From Bacteroidales bacterium (GTDB taxonomy: Bacteria > Bacillota > Clostridia > Lachnospirales > Lachnospiraceae), in NCBI GenBank assembly GCA_023664535.1, contig JAMPFJ010000012.1:1-64000 (forward strand): a stretch of DNA of 64,000 nucleotides, in the 5' to 3' direction. Under the pieces are notes generated by a model that searched no databases, was not told the origin of the DNA, and was given only the letters and a program-made list of their open reading frames with translations. Positions 1 through 7,516 of the stretch are shown piece after piece. A program made the translations under genes and the position numbers. Each line of letters opens with the position of its first letter. Within the stretch, counting starts at the first letter, position 1.

Positions 1-57
1 GTCAGACGGAATGGGGCGGTTTCGTTTGCAGCAGGGACTACTTTTCCTGTCAGATAG

Positions 58-390
58 AGCCAGGAAGAAAAATTTTCCAAGGGAAAAACACCAGAACAAG
101 TCAAAAAACTTGTGGTTGGTTTAACAGATGCACAAACATATGCGGAGTTAGTTGCCTCAAAAACAAAAGTGTATGGAATTTATAGTGATTCCCTTTCGGC
201 ATCGGATATTTTAAGACAAGAATTATATTCTGCCGGTGTTGCTGGACCGCCCTATCAGAATGCCGCACATCATATTGTTCCATGGAATGATACAAGGGCG
301 AAAACAGCACGTGAAATATTAGAAAGATTTGATATAGAGTTAGATTCTGCTGCATTATATCGGAATTTAAAAAGATGTTTCCTAATATAA
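58..390 (+). pseudogene. AHH-family nuclease toxin tip, remnant
   Basis: This is the C-terminal nuclease tip of a polymorphic toxin, not a complete gene. The frame opens after a TAG at 55-57, has no convincing ribosome binding site, and lacks the long export and repeat body such toxins carry. The motif N-A-A-H-H-I-V-P-W at about 265-291 is the hallmark of the AHH clade of the HNH/Endo VII nuclease fold; in that family the paired histidines belong to the metal-dependent DNase active site. The family normally continues with a further catalytic half after this helix. Here the frame instead runs into an unrelated end and stops at 390, where another frame carries a deaminase tail (363-413). It is therefore probably inactive. 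Immunity-like genes follow directly. Confident about the motif, less so about whether it is translated. Confidence 0.6.
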
Positions 391-413
391 AGTTAATAGT
401 CTATGTAGAATAG
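363..413 (+). pseudogene. Deaminase-toxin C-terminal tail, remnant
   Basis: In the frame one base off the AHH tip, this stretch encodes E-F-K-K-M-F-P-N-I-K-L-I-V and then stops. It closely matches, in protein and DNA, the end of the deaminase fragment at 1263-1517 (Q-F-R-E-M-F-P-N-I-K-L-V-V). It is read as the end of a former deaminase gene left behind when another toxin tip recombined into it. Confidence 0.55.
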
Positions 414-423
414 GAGAATGAAA

Positions 424-777
424 ATGGTTTTTAAATATCAAGAATTAAAACAATATATTAAAGAAGATTTTGATGAATTTTATAAACGATTTAAATTTAA
501 TGATAAGCAAATTTATCTAGCTATTTTGGATGAATATATATATGGGGGAGATCCTTCCGGTGTAAAGTATATATGTATTTATGTTTTTATCATTATAAAT
601 TATATGAGTGAAAATATGAATGTAGAAAAGATTTATGCAGAGCTGAAACAACGGATAGACAGAGTGGGTATAGAAGTAGTACGGCAGGAATTGAATGAGG
701 AGTACAAATTTTTTTTGGAGGATATGAATATGATTGAGAGCGAAATAAAAGCAGGAGAAATAAAAGGTAATGGATAA
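424..777 (+). CDS. Imm3-like immunity protein (probable)
   Basis: A small acidic cytosolic protein of 117 residues with no signal peptide or membrane segment, directly after the AHH tip, where the cognate immunity gene of a polymorphic toxin sits. The N-terminal pattern (Y-x-E-L-K-x-Y-I-K-E-D-F-D-E-F, then K-Q-I-Y-x-A-I-L-D-E-Y) recalls the Imm3 family; this assignment is from memory of the family and tentative. The expected role is to bind and neutralise the nuclease tip. The ATG at 424 has AGGAG seven bases upstream at 412-416, better than the in-frame ATG at 418. It overlaps the next gene by eight bases, so the two are translationally coupled. Confidence 0.55.
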   Translation: MVFKYQELKQYIKEDFDEFYKRFKFNDKQIYLAILDEYIYGGDPSGVKYICIYVFIIINYMSENMNVEKIYAELKQRIDRVGIEVVRQELNEEYKFFLEDMNMIESEIKAGEIKGNG

Positions 778-1276
778 AGAAATTGTAAAATTAATGAGAG
801 AAGCAGTTAAGCAAGGTGATTTAGATTTAATAAAGAAACTGCATATTTCTAATGAAGGATTAATAAATATTGACACAGTCTTTGGCTCATGGCTGCATGT
901 TGCATCCGCACATGGACAAATTGAAATTGTAGAATATTTGATAAAATGTGGATTGAATGTAAATCAAAATGGCGATATTTCAGGGGGGACACCCATACGA
1001 AGTGCTGCTGAAAATGGGCATCTTGATATTATTGAATTATTATATCAAAATGGAGCCAAATTTGACGTGAGCGAGGCAACTCGCAATCCGTTGTTTGGAG
1101 CTATTTGTAATGGTCATTATGAAGTAGCAAAATTTTTGATTGATAAAGGCATAGATATTACAGCAAGTTATTCAATTGGCAAGTTGGATAATGTTGATGC
1201 ATATGAATATGCAAGACAATTTGGACAATTGGAGATTGCAGAATATATAAAAGAAAAATTAAAAGGGAAAAAGTGA
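770..1276 (+). CDS. Ankyrin-repeat protein, immunity-like
   Basis: This 168-residue protein is made of about four ankyrin repeats. The repeat core is visible as G-S-W-L-H-V-A-S-A-H-G-Q-I-E-I-V-E-Y-L, then G-T-P-I-R-S-A-A-E-N-G-H-L-D-I-I-E-L-L and N-P-L-F-G-A-I-C-N-G-H-Y-E-V-A-K-F-L. Ankyrin proteins of this size are common immunity partners in polymorphic toxin loci, acting as protein-binding scaffolds in the cytosol. It overlaps the preceding gene by eight bases. The first 26 bases of this gene recur at 2868-2893, so a second copy once existed in the cluster. A general protein-binding role unrelated to toxins cannot be excluded. Confidence 0.75.
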   Translation: MDKEIVKLMREAVKQGDLDLIKKLHISNEGLINIDTVFGSWLHVASAHGQIEIVEYLIKCGLNVNQNGDISGGTPIRSAAENGHLDIIELLYQNGAKFDVSEATRNPLFGAICNGHYEVAKFLIDKGIDITASYSIGKLDNVDAYEYARQFGQLEIAEYIKEKLKGKK

Positions 1277-1517
1277 TAATATAGTAGATGGTAATGGTGC
1301 ATATGATAGATGTGTTGATTCAGAGTCAAAGATACTGGAAGATATTGCACATCAGTTAGGTTATTCTGAATTTAAAATAGGTGAAAAAGTATCAGGTACA
1401 ATTTACCTGATTACTGAAAGACCTCCATGTCCAAGCTGTGAAGGCGTAATCAAACAATTTAGAGAGATGTTTCCGAATATTAAACTTGTTGTAGAATATA
1501 TGTATGAATATAAATAG
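1263..1517 (+). pseudogene. Toxin deaminase C-terminal fragment
   Basis: About 84 codons, without a start codon, encode the C-terminal half of a zinc-dependent nucleic acid deaminase toxin resembling the BURPS668_1122/WapA-tip type. Visible elements are V-D-S-E-S-K-I-L-E-D-I-A (the helix with the catalytic Glu, in an [H/D]-x-E context) and T-E-R-P-P-C-P-S-C-E (the P-C-x-x-C zinc ligands), followed by a strand ending in M-F-P-N-I-K-L-V-V. The frame opens only after a TAA at 1260-1262 and overlaps the end of the ankyrin gene, so it is a headless cassette, either a silent donor for toxin-tip switching or debris. A small immunity-like gene follows after 11 bases. Confidence 0.6.
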
Positions 1518-1528
1518 GAGAAGAAAAA

Positions 1529-1921
1529 ATGGTACAATATGAGATTTGTTTTGCAAATGAATTTGCGGAAGAAGTTATTATGGAATTGACAAAAGAAATG
1601 CAATTGTCATATTTAAGAGAAGATTTTTTAACTGCGTGGAATGAAAGAAACATGCGTAGTCCTCGTAATCTCTATATTGCTAGAAAAAAGGACAGATTAA
1701 TATGCCTTGATTGTAATGATAGGGATTGGCTATTTACTTTAGTTGTAATTTGTAATGAGAATGAGGCGGAATTTATCAAAAGAATTATATTAAAGTGGGA
1801 TAATAGAAGCAGAGAAGAATATGGACAGGAACTGACGAAAGAATTAAAAAACCGGTATGGTGTTCCAGATTCTTTACTGCGAATAATCGAGCAAGAATAT
1901 CATATTTCACTTACGGAGTAA
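1529..1921 (+). CDS. Hypothetical protein, likely deaminase immunity
   Basis: A 130-residue, soluble, charged protein that I do not recognise. It begins 11 bases after the deaminase fragment with an AGGAG about seven bases before the ATG. The central segment (D-R-L-I-C-L-D-C-N-D-R-D-W-L-F-T-L-V-V) predicts alternating beta strands, and the C-terminal third is helical. Its position right behind a toxin tip is the typical place for a cognate immunity gene, which is the only basis for the suggested role. Confidence 0.55.
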   Translation: MVQYEICFANEFAEEVIMELTKEMQLSYLREDFLTAWNERNMRSPRNLYIARKKDRLICLDCNDRDWLFTLVVICNENEAEFIKRIILKWDNRSREEYGQELTKELKNRYGVPDSLLRIIEQEYHISLTE

Positions 1922-1952
1922 AATGACAACAACTTTGGAAATGTCAAGTAAA

Positions 1953-1990
1953 GGGGCTGTCGCTTTAACTGAACTTTGTGCGACGGCCCC
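1953..1990. terminator. GC-rich inverted repeat, possible terminator
   Basis: The arms GGGGCTGTCGC (1953-1963) and GCGACGGCCCC (1980-1990) pair over 11 bp around a 16-base loop. There is no clear T run on either side, so it may be a weak terminator or a recombination scar at the end of the toxin/immunity block. Confidence 0.4.
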
Positions 1991-2008
1991 ATCATATCGG
2001 TAGAAAAG

Positions 2009-2428
2009 ATGACTTCAACGGTATCACAGTTGGGGTTGTATAAATTGATAATTATCATGCATGAAAATTATTTCGAACAGGACACAAAGTATATAAAAGA
2101 AAAAAAGTCAATTCCATACTTTACAGGATTATATTTCAAAGATGATATCACTTTTTTTGCTATATACCCTACTTTAAAAGATCCGATGATGTATTTTGAA
2201 GGTCAAGAGTATGTTTTGCATCCTAAGCTGCATATCTTATTCGAGCGGAATGGAAAACGACGGAGCTTTTGCATAGAAGAATATAATATTCATATACAAT
2301 ATCATGAATCGAAATATCTTGATTTTGATTCATGGTCAACGGAGGCAGATGTAGATTTATTTTATCAGATTTATTCATCGTATAAGGAAAAATCCTATTA
2401 TGAAAAATTTACTATAGATGTTGATTGA
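2009..2428 (+). CDS. Hypothetical protein in immunity cluster
   Basis: The frame is open from 1976, but that ATG lies inside a stable hairpin, so the ATG at 2009 (139 residues) or at 2057 is more credible. None has a strong ribosome binding site, so this may be a decayed or 5'-truncated gene. The product is soluble and rich in aromatic residues (for example Y-F-T-G-L-Y-F-K-D-D-I-T-F-F). No family was recognised. The base composition matches the AT-rich neighbours. An immunity role is suggested only by its surroundings. Confidence 0.4.
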   Translation: MTSTVSQLGLYKLIIIMHENYFEQDTKYIKEKKSIPYFTGLYFKDDITFFAIYPTLKDPMMYFEGQEYVLHPKLHILFERNGKRRSFCIEEYNIHIQYHESKYLDFDSWSTEADVDLFYQIYSSYKEKSYYEKFTIDVD

Positions 2429-2451
2429 TGTAGTGTAATGCTTTTATATGA

Positions 2452-2601
2452 GATATCTTGTATGGTGTGGATATTGAACAGTTTGTTAAAGATAGCTTTA
2501 ATAATTCGGATAAAATAATTTTAGATTCTATAAATGGGGAATATTTATATGTTAAAGGGAATGATTTGCTTAGGATTCAGTTGGAGGGAAACTTAGTATG
2601 A
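2452..2601 (+). pseudogene. Short orphan coding remnant
   Basis: A frame open from a stop at 2449-2451 encodes about 49 residues ending in L-E-G-N-L-V, with no credible start codon or ribosome binding site. Its last bases overlap the ATG of the CPCC gene (ATGA at 2598-2601), an arrangement typical of real coupled genes. It is therefore probably the end of a truncated upstream gene rather than noise. Family unknown. Confidence 0.35.
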
Positions 2602-2834
2602 AAAGATGTCCATGTTGTAGGTATTTAACAATTAATGATGTTGATGAAATCATTACAGATATTTGCGAGGTTTGTTTTTGGCAATATGACGAAGTGGCTC
2701 AAGATAATCCAGATAGAGTTATAGGCGCAAATAAGATTTCTCTGAATATAGCAAAAAAGAATTACAAATCATTAGGAGCTGTCGAGGAGCGTTTCTTAGA
2801 TATAGTTCGTTCACCGCATGAAGATGAATGGTAA
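2598..2834 (+). CDS. CPCC-family cysteine-rich protein
   Basis: A 78-residue protein with the CPCC family signature: C-P-C-C near the N terminus, a second pair I-C-E-V-C-F-W, then the conserved G-A-N-K-I-S-L-N-I-A-K-K-N-Y and G-A-x-E-E-R. The four cysteines probably bind zinc. Such proteins are frequent in immunity and accessory clusters behind polymorphic toxins; the biochemical function is not established. GGAGGG lies eight bases before the ATG. The gene is full length for the family. Confidence 0.75.
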   Translation: MKRCPCCRYLTINDVDEIITDICEVCFWQYDEVAQDNPDRVIGANKISLNIAKKNYKSLGAVEERFLDIVRSPHEDEW

Positions 2835-2867
2835 TTAGAATAATTAAAGGAAGTAAGTAAAAGAAAG

Positions 2868-2893
2868 ATGGATAAAGAAATTGTAAAATTAAT
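2868..2893 (+). repeat. Duplicate 5' end of the ankyrin gene
   Basis: Twenty-six bases here are identical to the start of the ankyrin gene at 770-795, including its ATG, and then diverge at once. This is the stump of a second copy, evidence that the cluster has been rearranged by recombination between related cassettes. Confidence 0.7.
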
Positions 2894-2988
2894 ATTCAAT
2901 ACATCATTGCTGTTTTAACAATAAAGATTTATAATGATTTTGAATAAAAATGTCATATGTGTCAAAAATATTCAATGAGGAGATTCTG

Positions 2989-4242
2989 ATGAACATTAAT
3001 AGAGATAAGTATTTGAATGATTTAATAAACAGAATGCATAACGGTATGATTAAGGTTGTAACCGGTATTCGAAGATGTGGAAAATCATATCTGATTTTTA
3101 CTATCTTTAAAAATTATTTATTGGAACACGGTGCTGATGAACAACATATCGTTACTATTGAATTGGACCAAAGAAAGGATAAGAAGTATCGGGAACCGGA
3201 TGTTATTTTGGATTATATTGAGTCGCGTATTGTAGACGAAGAACAGTATTATATTTTATTAGATGAGGTCCAGTTATTAGAGGAATTTGAAGAAGTATTG
3301 AATTCATTACTACACATAAAAAATGTTGATGTGTATGTGACTGGTAGCAATTCCAAATTTCTCTCAAAGGATGTTATTACAGAATTTCGTGGAAGGGGCG
3401 ATGAGATTCACATTTATCCATTGTCCTTTAAAGAATTTATGCAGGTGTATGAAGGTGATATGTACCATGGATGGGCAGAGTATGTCATATATGGAGGGCT
3501 GCCTCTTACTGTAACAATGAAGACTGAAGAACAGAAGATTAAATATTTGACTAAGCTTTTCGAGGAGACATATTTAAAAGACATTATTGAGAGACATCGT
3601 ATAGAAAAGTCGCAGGAACTGGAAGAGTTGGTTAATGTTTTGGCTTCGGCAATTGGCTCCCTTACCAACGTGCCTAAGATTGAGGCAACCTTTAAGAGTG
3701 TAATCGGCTCCAATATCAGTGCGAATACAATTCGTCAGTATATCGAATATTTGGAAGATGCTTTCGTTATTAATAAAGCAAATCGCTATAACGTAAAGGG
3801 AAGAAAGTACATTGGTACTCCGTTGAAATACTACTTCGAGGATGTTGGCATTAGAAATGCCAGATTAGGTTTTAGGCAAATAGAAGAAACACATATTATG
3901 GAGAATATTGTCTATAACGAATTACGCAGCAGGGGATATTCGGTTGACGTAGGTGTTGTGGAAAAGAGAGGCTTAAATTCAGAAGGTAAAACAGAGAGAA
4001 CCTATTTGGAAATTGATTTTATTGCTAACCTGGGAAGTAAGAGATATTACATTCAGTCTGCATTTAGTATGCCGACGGAGGAGAAACGTATGCAGGAAAA
4101 GGCTTCACTTGTGAATGTAAATGATTCTTTTAAGAAAATTATTTTGGTTAAGGATGTTATGAATGTGACGAGAGACGAGGACGGAATTACAACAATGAGT
4201 ATTTATGATTTTTTGTTGAATGAGAATAGCCTGGAGTTGTGA
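2989..4242 (+). CDS. AAA ATPase with DUF4143 domain
   Basis: A 417-residue cytosolic ATP-binding protein of the AAA_14/DUF4143 family, common in gut anaerobes and of unknown cellular role. Walker A is G-I-R-R-C-G-K-S (residues 26-33), Walker B is Y-I-L-L-D-E-V-Q near residue 99, and sensor-like V-T-G-S-N-S follows. The C-terminal half is DUF4143, ending in a nuclease-like beta region (E-I-D-F-I-A, I-Q-S-A). The ATG at 2989 is chosen because GAGGAG lies six bases upstream; the in-frame ATG at 2950 has no such site. It is not obviously part of the toxin/immunity series, but its AT-rich composition is similar and it closes the accessory block. Confidence 0.85.
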   Translation: MNINRDKYLNDLINRMHNGMIKVVTGIRRCGKSYLIFTIFKNYLLEHGADEQHIVTIELDQRKDKKYREPDVILDYIESRIVDEEQYYILLDEVQLLEEFEEVLNSLLHIKNVDVYVTGSNSKFLSKDVITEFRGRGDEIHIYPLSFKEFMQVYEGDMYHGWAEYVIYGGLPLTVTMKTEEQKIKYLTKLFEETYLKDIIERHRIEKSQELEELVNVLASAIGSLTNVPKIEATFKSVIGSNISANTIRQYIEYLEDAFVINKANRYNVKGRKYIGTPLKYYFEDVGIRNARLGFRQIEETHIMENIVYNELRSRGYSVDVGVVEKRGLNSEGKTERTYLEIDFIANLGSKRYYIQSAFSMPTEEKRMQEKASLVNVNDSFKKIILVKDVMNVTRDEDGITTMSIYDFLLNENSLEL

Positions 4243-4377
4243 TGAGTCCTAAATAATGTAAATGGAAGGGGAGCAAAGCCTTTGCCCAGGTGGAAGAGTA
4301 TCTGGAATCCACCCTTGGCACAAAGAGAAGTTTATATATTGATGTGGACACGTTGATTTTTTAAATTTAACCTTTCT

Positions 4378-4821
4378 TTAAATCCATGTGTATTTCGGTT
4401 TTTCCTCGTCAAAAATTTTCCAGCGGATTAAATCGTCAAAAAAGATGCAGGCAAGGGAAAGAAACAACCAGATTATTGAATAAGCGAGGCAGACCTGTCC
4501 GAACAGATTATACGGCATACCGGAATAATCCCACACATTCCAGCCAAGCTTCAGGTTGACGATATAACCGGTGATAAATTCAAGACCGGTTATAATGACG
4601 GAGGAGAGAATCATCTGGGTAATTAAAGATATCCGGAAATGCGTAAGCTGGTTAATCAGCCCGCAGAAGATAAAAGCAAGCCCGCCGCAGATAATCATCG
4701 AAAAATGGGAAAAGCCCCGGAACAGTATTTCAATATAAAAATAGGCGAAGCCGCCGACTAAAAATAAAAATAAATATTTATAAAAGGATAAAAAATTGCT
4801 TTTTGCGTGACCGGATTCCAT
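4378..4821 (-). CDS. CmpB-like (ABC type IV) membrane protein
   Basis: A 147-residue integral membrane protein with four predicted transmembrane helices. It resembles the putative ABC-transporter type IV (CmpB) family: the loop G-W-N-V-W-D-Y-S-G-M-P-Y-N-L-F-G-Q-V between helices three and four is characteristic. Function in the family is not established. The start has AGAGGT five bases upstream. It converges with the AAA ATPase gene and is separated from the next minus-strand gene by a terminator at 4997-5046, so it is probably transcribed alone. Confidence 0.7.
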   Translation of the reverse strand: MESGHAKSNFLSFYKYLFLFLVGGFAYFYIEILFRGFSHFSMIICGGLAFIFCGLINQLTHFRISLITQMILSSVIITGLEFITGYIVNLKLGWNVWDYSGMPYNLFGQVCLAYSIIWLFLSLACIFFDDLIRWKIFDEEKPKYTWI

Positions 4822-4996
4822 GGAATACCTCTTTTCTGTTCATTTTTGGTTTACTGTATGCCAGCACACCGATATCATTCGGTAGGAATAGTATTTGATA
4901 TTTAACCGTTTTTATACTGTCAATGAATTTCTGGATAAAAAACTTAAATTTATGGAAAAGGGTTTGGGGAATACTGTATGAATGGAGAAAAAAGAA

Positions 4997-5046
4997 AAGA
5001 CTGCTTTCGCATACTGCCATATGGGGCAATATGCGGAAGCAGTCTT
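4997..5046 (-). terminator. Rho-independent terminator
   Basis: A long hairpin: AAGACTGCTTTCGCATA pairs with TATGCGGAAGCAGTCTT. On the minus strand it is followed by a T-rich tail (complement of 4984-4996). It ends the transcript of the small gene at 5076-5309. Confidence 0.8.
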
Positions 5047-5075
5047 GCTTGCAACAGAATAAGACGGAAAAGGAA

Positions 5076-5309
5076 TTACGGTTCAAGAGGAGTCATCTTA
5101 AGCCCTTTATACATCTTGGTATAAAAACTCATCTCATCCTGATATAAAACATATCCACGCGCACCGTCTTTTACAATATAAGCATACTTATTCTTCTGAA
5201 CATTCATATACAAAACTTCTTCTACGTTAAGCTCCTTCGCTTTTGCTTTAGCGGTATATACATTAAGTGGTTCAAGCTTGAACTTTTTAACTGCCTGCTC
5301 GACTGTCAT
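5076..5309 (-). CDS. Small hypothetical protein, 77 aa
   Basis: A soluble 77-residue protein of unknown function, rich in Lys and Val. The N-terminal helix (T-V-E-Q-A-V-K-K-F) followed by A-K-A-K-A-K-E-L-N-V-E-E-V-L suggests a small DNA- or protein-binding fold, but no family was recognised. The ATG at 5309 is chosen over one 33 bases upstream because AGGAGGTG lies six bases before it. It has its own promoter (5386-5414) and terminator (4997-5046), so it is a monocistronic, well expressed gene. Confidence 0.7.
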   Translation of the reverse strand: MTVEQAVKKFKLEPLNVYTAKAKAKELNVEEVLYMNVQKNKYAYIVKDGARGYVLYQDEMSFYTKMYKGLKMTPLEP

Positions 5310-5385
5310 ATGAGACACCTCCTGATAATTTTGATTTGACAAATTGTCATAATTTATACATAATTATATACGTTCCTTTAACAAT

Positions 5386-5414
5386 AGTATATTGTTTATT
5401 GTACACAAAGTCAA
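5386..5414 (-). promoter_or_regulatory. Sigma-A promoter of the 77-aa gene
   Basis: On the minus strand TTGACT and TATACT are separated by exactly 17 bases, about 75 bases before the start codon at 5309. Confidence 0.75.
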
Positions 5415-5498
5415 CTGGCAAAATTGCACAAATATGTTGTGAAAATGCTTAGCATTCGTCAAAATTGATTGTTTATTTTGGATAATATGGAGAGAAAG

Positions 5499-6164
5499 AT
5501 GAAGGAAAATAGGAATTATCAGCTAAAATTAGATAAAATGCTTCAACAAATTGAACATTGTACGAAGGCAGGGGACGGGGTACCTTCCCTGCTGCTGCAC
5601 AGCTGCTGTGCGCCGTGCTCCAGCTATGTGTTGGAATATCTGAGTGATTATCTGTCGATTACCGTTTTTTACTATAATCCGAATATTTCGGAGGAGGCGG
5701 AATACCGGAAACGGATAGAGGAGCAGAAGCGGCTGATTCGGGAACTGCCGGTGCGTTATGCGATATCCTTTTTGGAGGGGACGTATAATCCGGAGGAATA
5801 TGATGAGGCAGTGAAGGGTCTGGAGAAGATGGGAGAACGGAGTGAGCGCTGTTATGCATGCTATAGACTGCGTATGGAAAGAACGGCAAAGCTGGGAAAA
5901 GAAAACGGTTTTGATTATTTTACGACGACTTTGTCGATTAGTCCTTACAAAAATGCCGCATGGTTAAACGAAATCGGGGAACGGTTGGAAAATCAATACG
6001 GAATCGGTTATCTGTATGCGGATTTCAAAAAGAGAAATGGGTATAAGCGTTCTATTGAATTGTCGGAGCAGTATCATTTATATCGGCAGAATTTTTGCGG
6101 ATGCAAATACAGCAAAGCGGAAGAGGAAAAACGGAAACGGGAAATCATACATTCAGCATTATAG
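5499..6164 (+). CDS. queH: Epoxyqueuosine reductase QueH
   Basis: QueH carries out the last step of queuosine biosynthesis in tRNA, reducing epoxyqueuosine to queuosine; it replaces the cobalamin-dependent QueG in many Firmicutes. The protein (221 residues from the chosen start) shows the DUF208 family cysteines: L-L-H-S-C-C-A-P-C-S near the N terminus, C-Y-A-C-Y-R-L-R-M in the middle and F-C-G-C-K-Y-S at the C terminus, ligands of an iron-sulfur cluster and a metal site. The conserved F-T-T-T-L-S-I-S-P-Y-K motif is present. The start is uncertain: ATGs at 5487 and 5499 both follow weak GGAG-type sites. No other queuosine gene is adjacent. Confidence 0.9.
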   Translation: MKENRNYQLKLDKMLQQIEHCTKAGDGVPSLLLHSCCAPCSSYVLEYLSDYLSITVFYYNPNISEEAEYRKRIEEQKRLIRELPVRYAISFLEGTYNPEEYDEAVKGLEKMGERSERCYACYRLRMERTAKLGKENGFDYFTTTLSISPYKNAAWLNEIGERLENQYGIGYLYADFKKRNGYKRSIELSEQYHLYRQNFCGCKYSKAEEEKRKREIIHSAL

Positions 6165-6261
6165 TATAATATGAACCTTATAAAATTGGTGTTACTATCA
6201 AGATAGTGTTATTATTACAAAAAAAAGACCGGATATATTGTGGAAAAACATAAAAAAAGGG

Positions 6262-6290
6262 TTGTCAAAGGAAAAAAAGTGTGTTAGAAT
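6262..6290 (+). promoter_or_regulatory. Promoter of carAB
   Basis: TTGTCA and TAGAAT are spaced by 17 bases. Transcription would begin near 6297, leaving a leader of about 145 bases before carA that contains a terminator-like hairpin. Confidence 0.7.
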
Positions 6291-6364
6291 CTTTACAATT
6301 TGAGTACCTGTTCGGGACAAACAGGGAAATCTGACAGTTAAACAGTTTGGAATATCGTGATTTC

Positions 6365-6415
6365 AAAAAAAACCACCTATGGAAGGGCATAGGCTTTATT
6401 CGTGGTTTTTTTTTT
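6365..6415 (+). terminator. Leader terminator (attenuator) before carA
   Basis: Nested arms AAAAACCAC/GTGGTTTTT and CCTATG/CATAGG are followed by an uninterrupted T run, only 28 bases before the carA start. Sitting between promoter and gene, it can only act as an attenuator. A second hairpin (CCTGTT/AACAGG, about 6308-6326) lies upstream. I see no convincing PyrR binding-loop consensus, so the sensing mechanism is open. Confidence 0.65.
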
Positions 6416-6442
6416 GGGCAAAAATCAGAAAGGAAGGTACTT

Positions 6443-7516
6443 ATGAAAGCATTTCTAATCCTGGAGGACGGTCATGTTTTTGAGGGAAAAAGTGTTGGAT
6501 GTACAGAAGAAATTATCAGCGAAATCGTATTTAATACGTCAATGACCGGCTATTTAGAGGTTTTGACGGACCCGTCCTATGCGGGACAGGCGGTCTGTAT
6601 GACGTATCCGCTAATCGGCAATTATGGGGTCTGTTTTGAAGATATGGAGGCAAGTAAACCCTGGCAGTCGGGATTTATCACAAGAGAGATTGCCAGACTT
6701 CCCAGCAATTTCAGAAACCAGGAGGCGCTTTCGGATTTTCTGATTGCCAACCGGATTACCGGAATCGAAGGCGTGGATACCCGGGCGATTACAAAGCTTC
6801 TTCGGGAAAAAGGGACAATGCGGGGGATGATTACTACAGACGAGCAGTTTAATCCGGATTCCGTTATTCCCCGGTTAAAGAACTATGAGATAGGGGATGT
6901 GGTTGCGCTCACCACCTGTAAGGAACCGGAGCATTATGCGGGAGGCGGCTATAAGGTTGCCGTGCTGGATTTAGGGGCAAAAAAGAATATTATCCGTGAA
7001 TTGACCGGCAGGGAATGCGAGGTTTTTGTGTATCCTTCATTTACAAAAGCGGAGGATATTCTGGCATGCAGTCCGGACGGGATTATGTTAACTAATGGAC
7101 CGGGCGACCCCAAGACAAATACGGGGATAATTGAAGAAATTAAAAAACTCTTTGCCACAAAGATTCCGATTTTTGCCATTTGTCTTGGGCATCAGCTTCT
7201 TGCACTGGCAAACGGCGCCGACACGGAGAAAATGAAATACGGACATCGGGGAGCAAATCATCCGGTAAAGGATTTAAAAACCGGAAAAGTATATATTTCT
7301 ACCCAGAATCACGGTTACATGGTAAAGGAAGCGACGATTGACCGGGATATCGCAGAGGTAAGCTTTATCAATGTCAATGATGGGACGGTTGAGGGCATCC
7401 ACTATCTTGGCAAGAATGTCCAGACAGTTCAGTTTCATCCGGAGGCATGTGCAGGTCCTCTTGATACAAACTATTTGTTTGATGAGTTTATGAATATGAT
7501 GGAGGTGTCTAAATAA
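6443..7516 (+). CDS. carA: Carbamoyl phosphate synthase small subunit
   Basis: CarA is the glutamine amidotransferase subunit of carbamoyl phosphate synthase; it supplies ammonia to CarB for pyrimidine and arginine synthesis. The 357-residue product begins with the usual [14 protein letters not shown]. It has the class I amidotransferase triad: the nucleophile in [12 protein letters not shown] and the His/Glu in V-Q-F-H-P-E-A. N-G-P-G-D-P forms the oxyanion region. The ATG at 6443 follows AGGAAGG; an upstream in-frame ATG at 6347 would be translated through the attenuator hairpin and is rejected. carB follows with a one-base TAATG overlap. No argF or pyr genes are adjacent. Confidence 0.96.
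   Translation: MKAFLILEDGHVFEGKSVGCTEEIISEIVFNTSMTGYLEVLTDPSYAGQAVCMTYPLIGNYGVCFEDMEASKPWQSGFITREIARLPSNFRNQEALSDFLIANRITGIEGVDTRAITKLLREKGTMRGMITTDEQFNPDSVIPRLKNYEIGDVVALTTCKEPEHYAGGGYKVAVLDLGAKKNIIRELTGRECEVFVYPSFTKAEDILACSPDGIMLTNGPGDPKTNTGIIEEIKKLFATKIPIFAICLGHQLLALANGADTEKMKYGHRGANHPVKDLKTGKVYISTQNHGYMVKEATIDRDIAEVSFINVNDGTVEGIHYLGKNVQTVQFHPEACAGPLDTNYLFDEFMNMMEVSK

Noticed and set aside
4243..4377. Coding remnant after the AAA ATPase (frame with F-A-Q-V-E-E-Y-L-E)
   Set aside because: About 30 codons, no start, no recognisable family; not supportable as a feature.
6291..6364. PyrR binding loop in the carA leader
   Set aside because: The hairpin CCTGTT/AACAGG has no matching consensus loop, so the regulator cannot be named.
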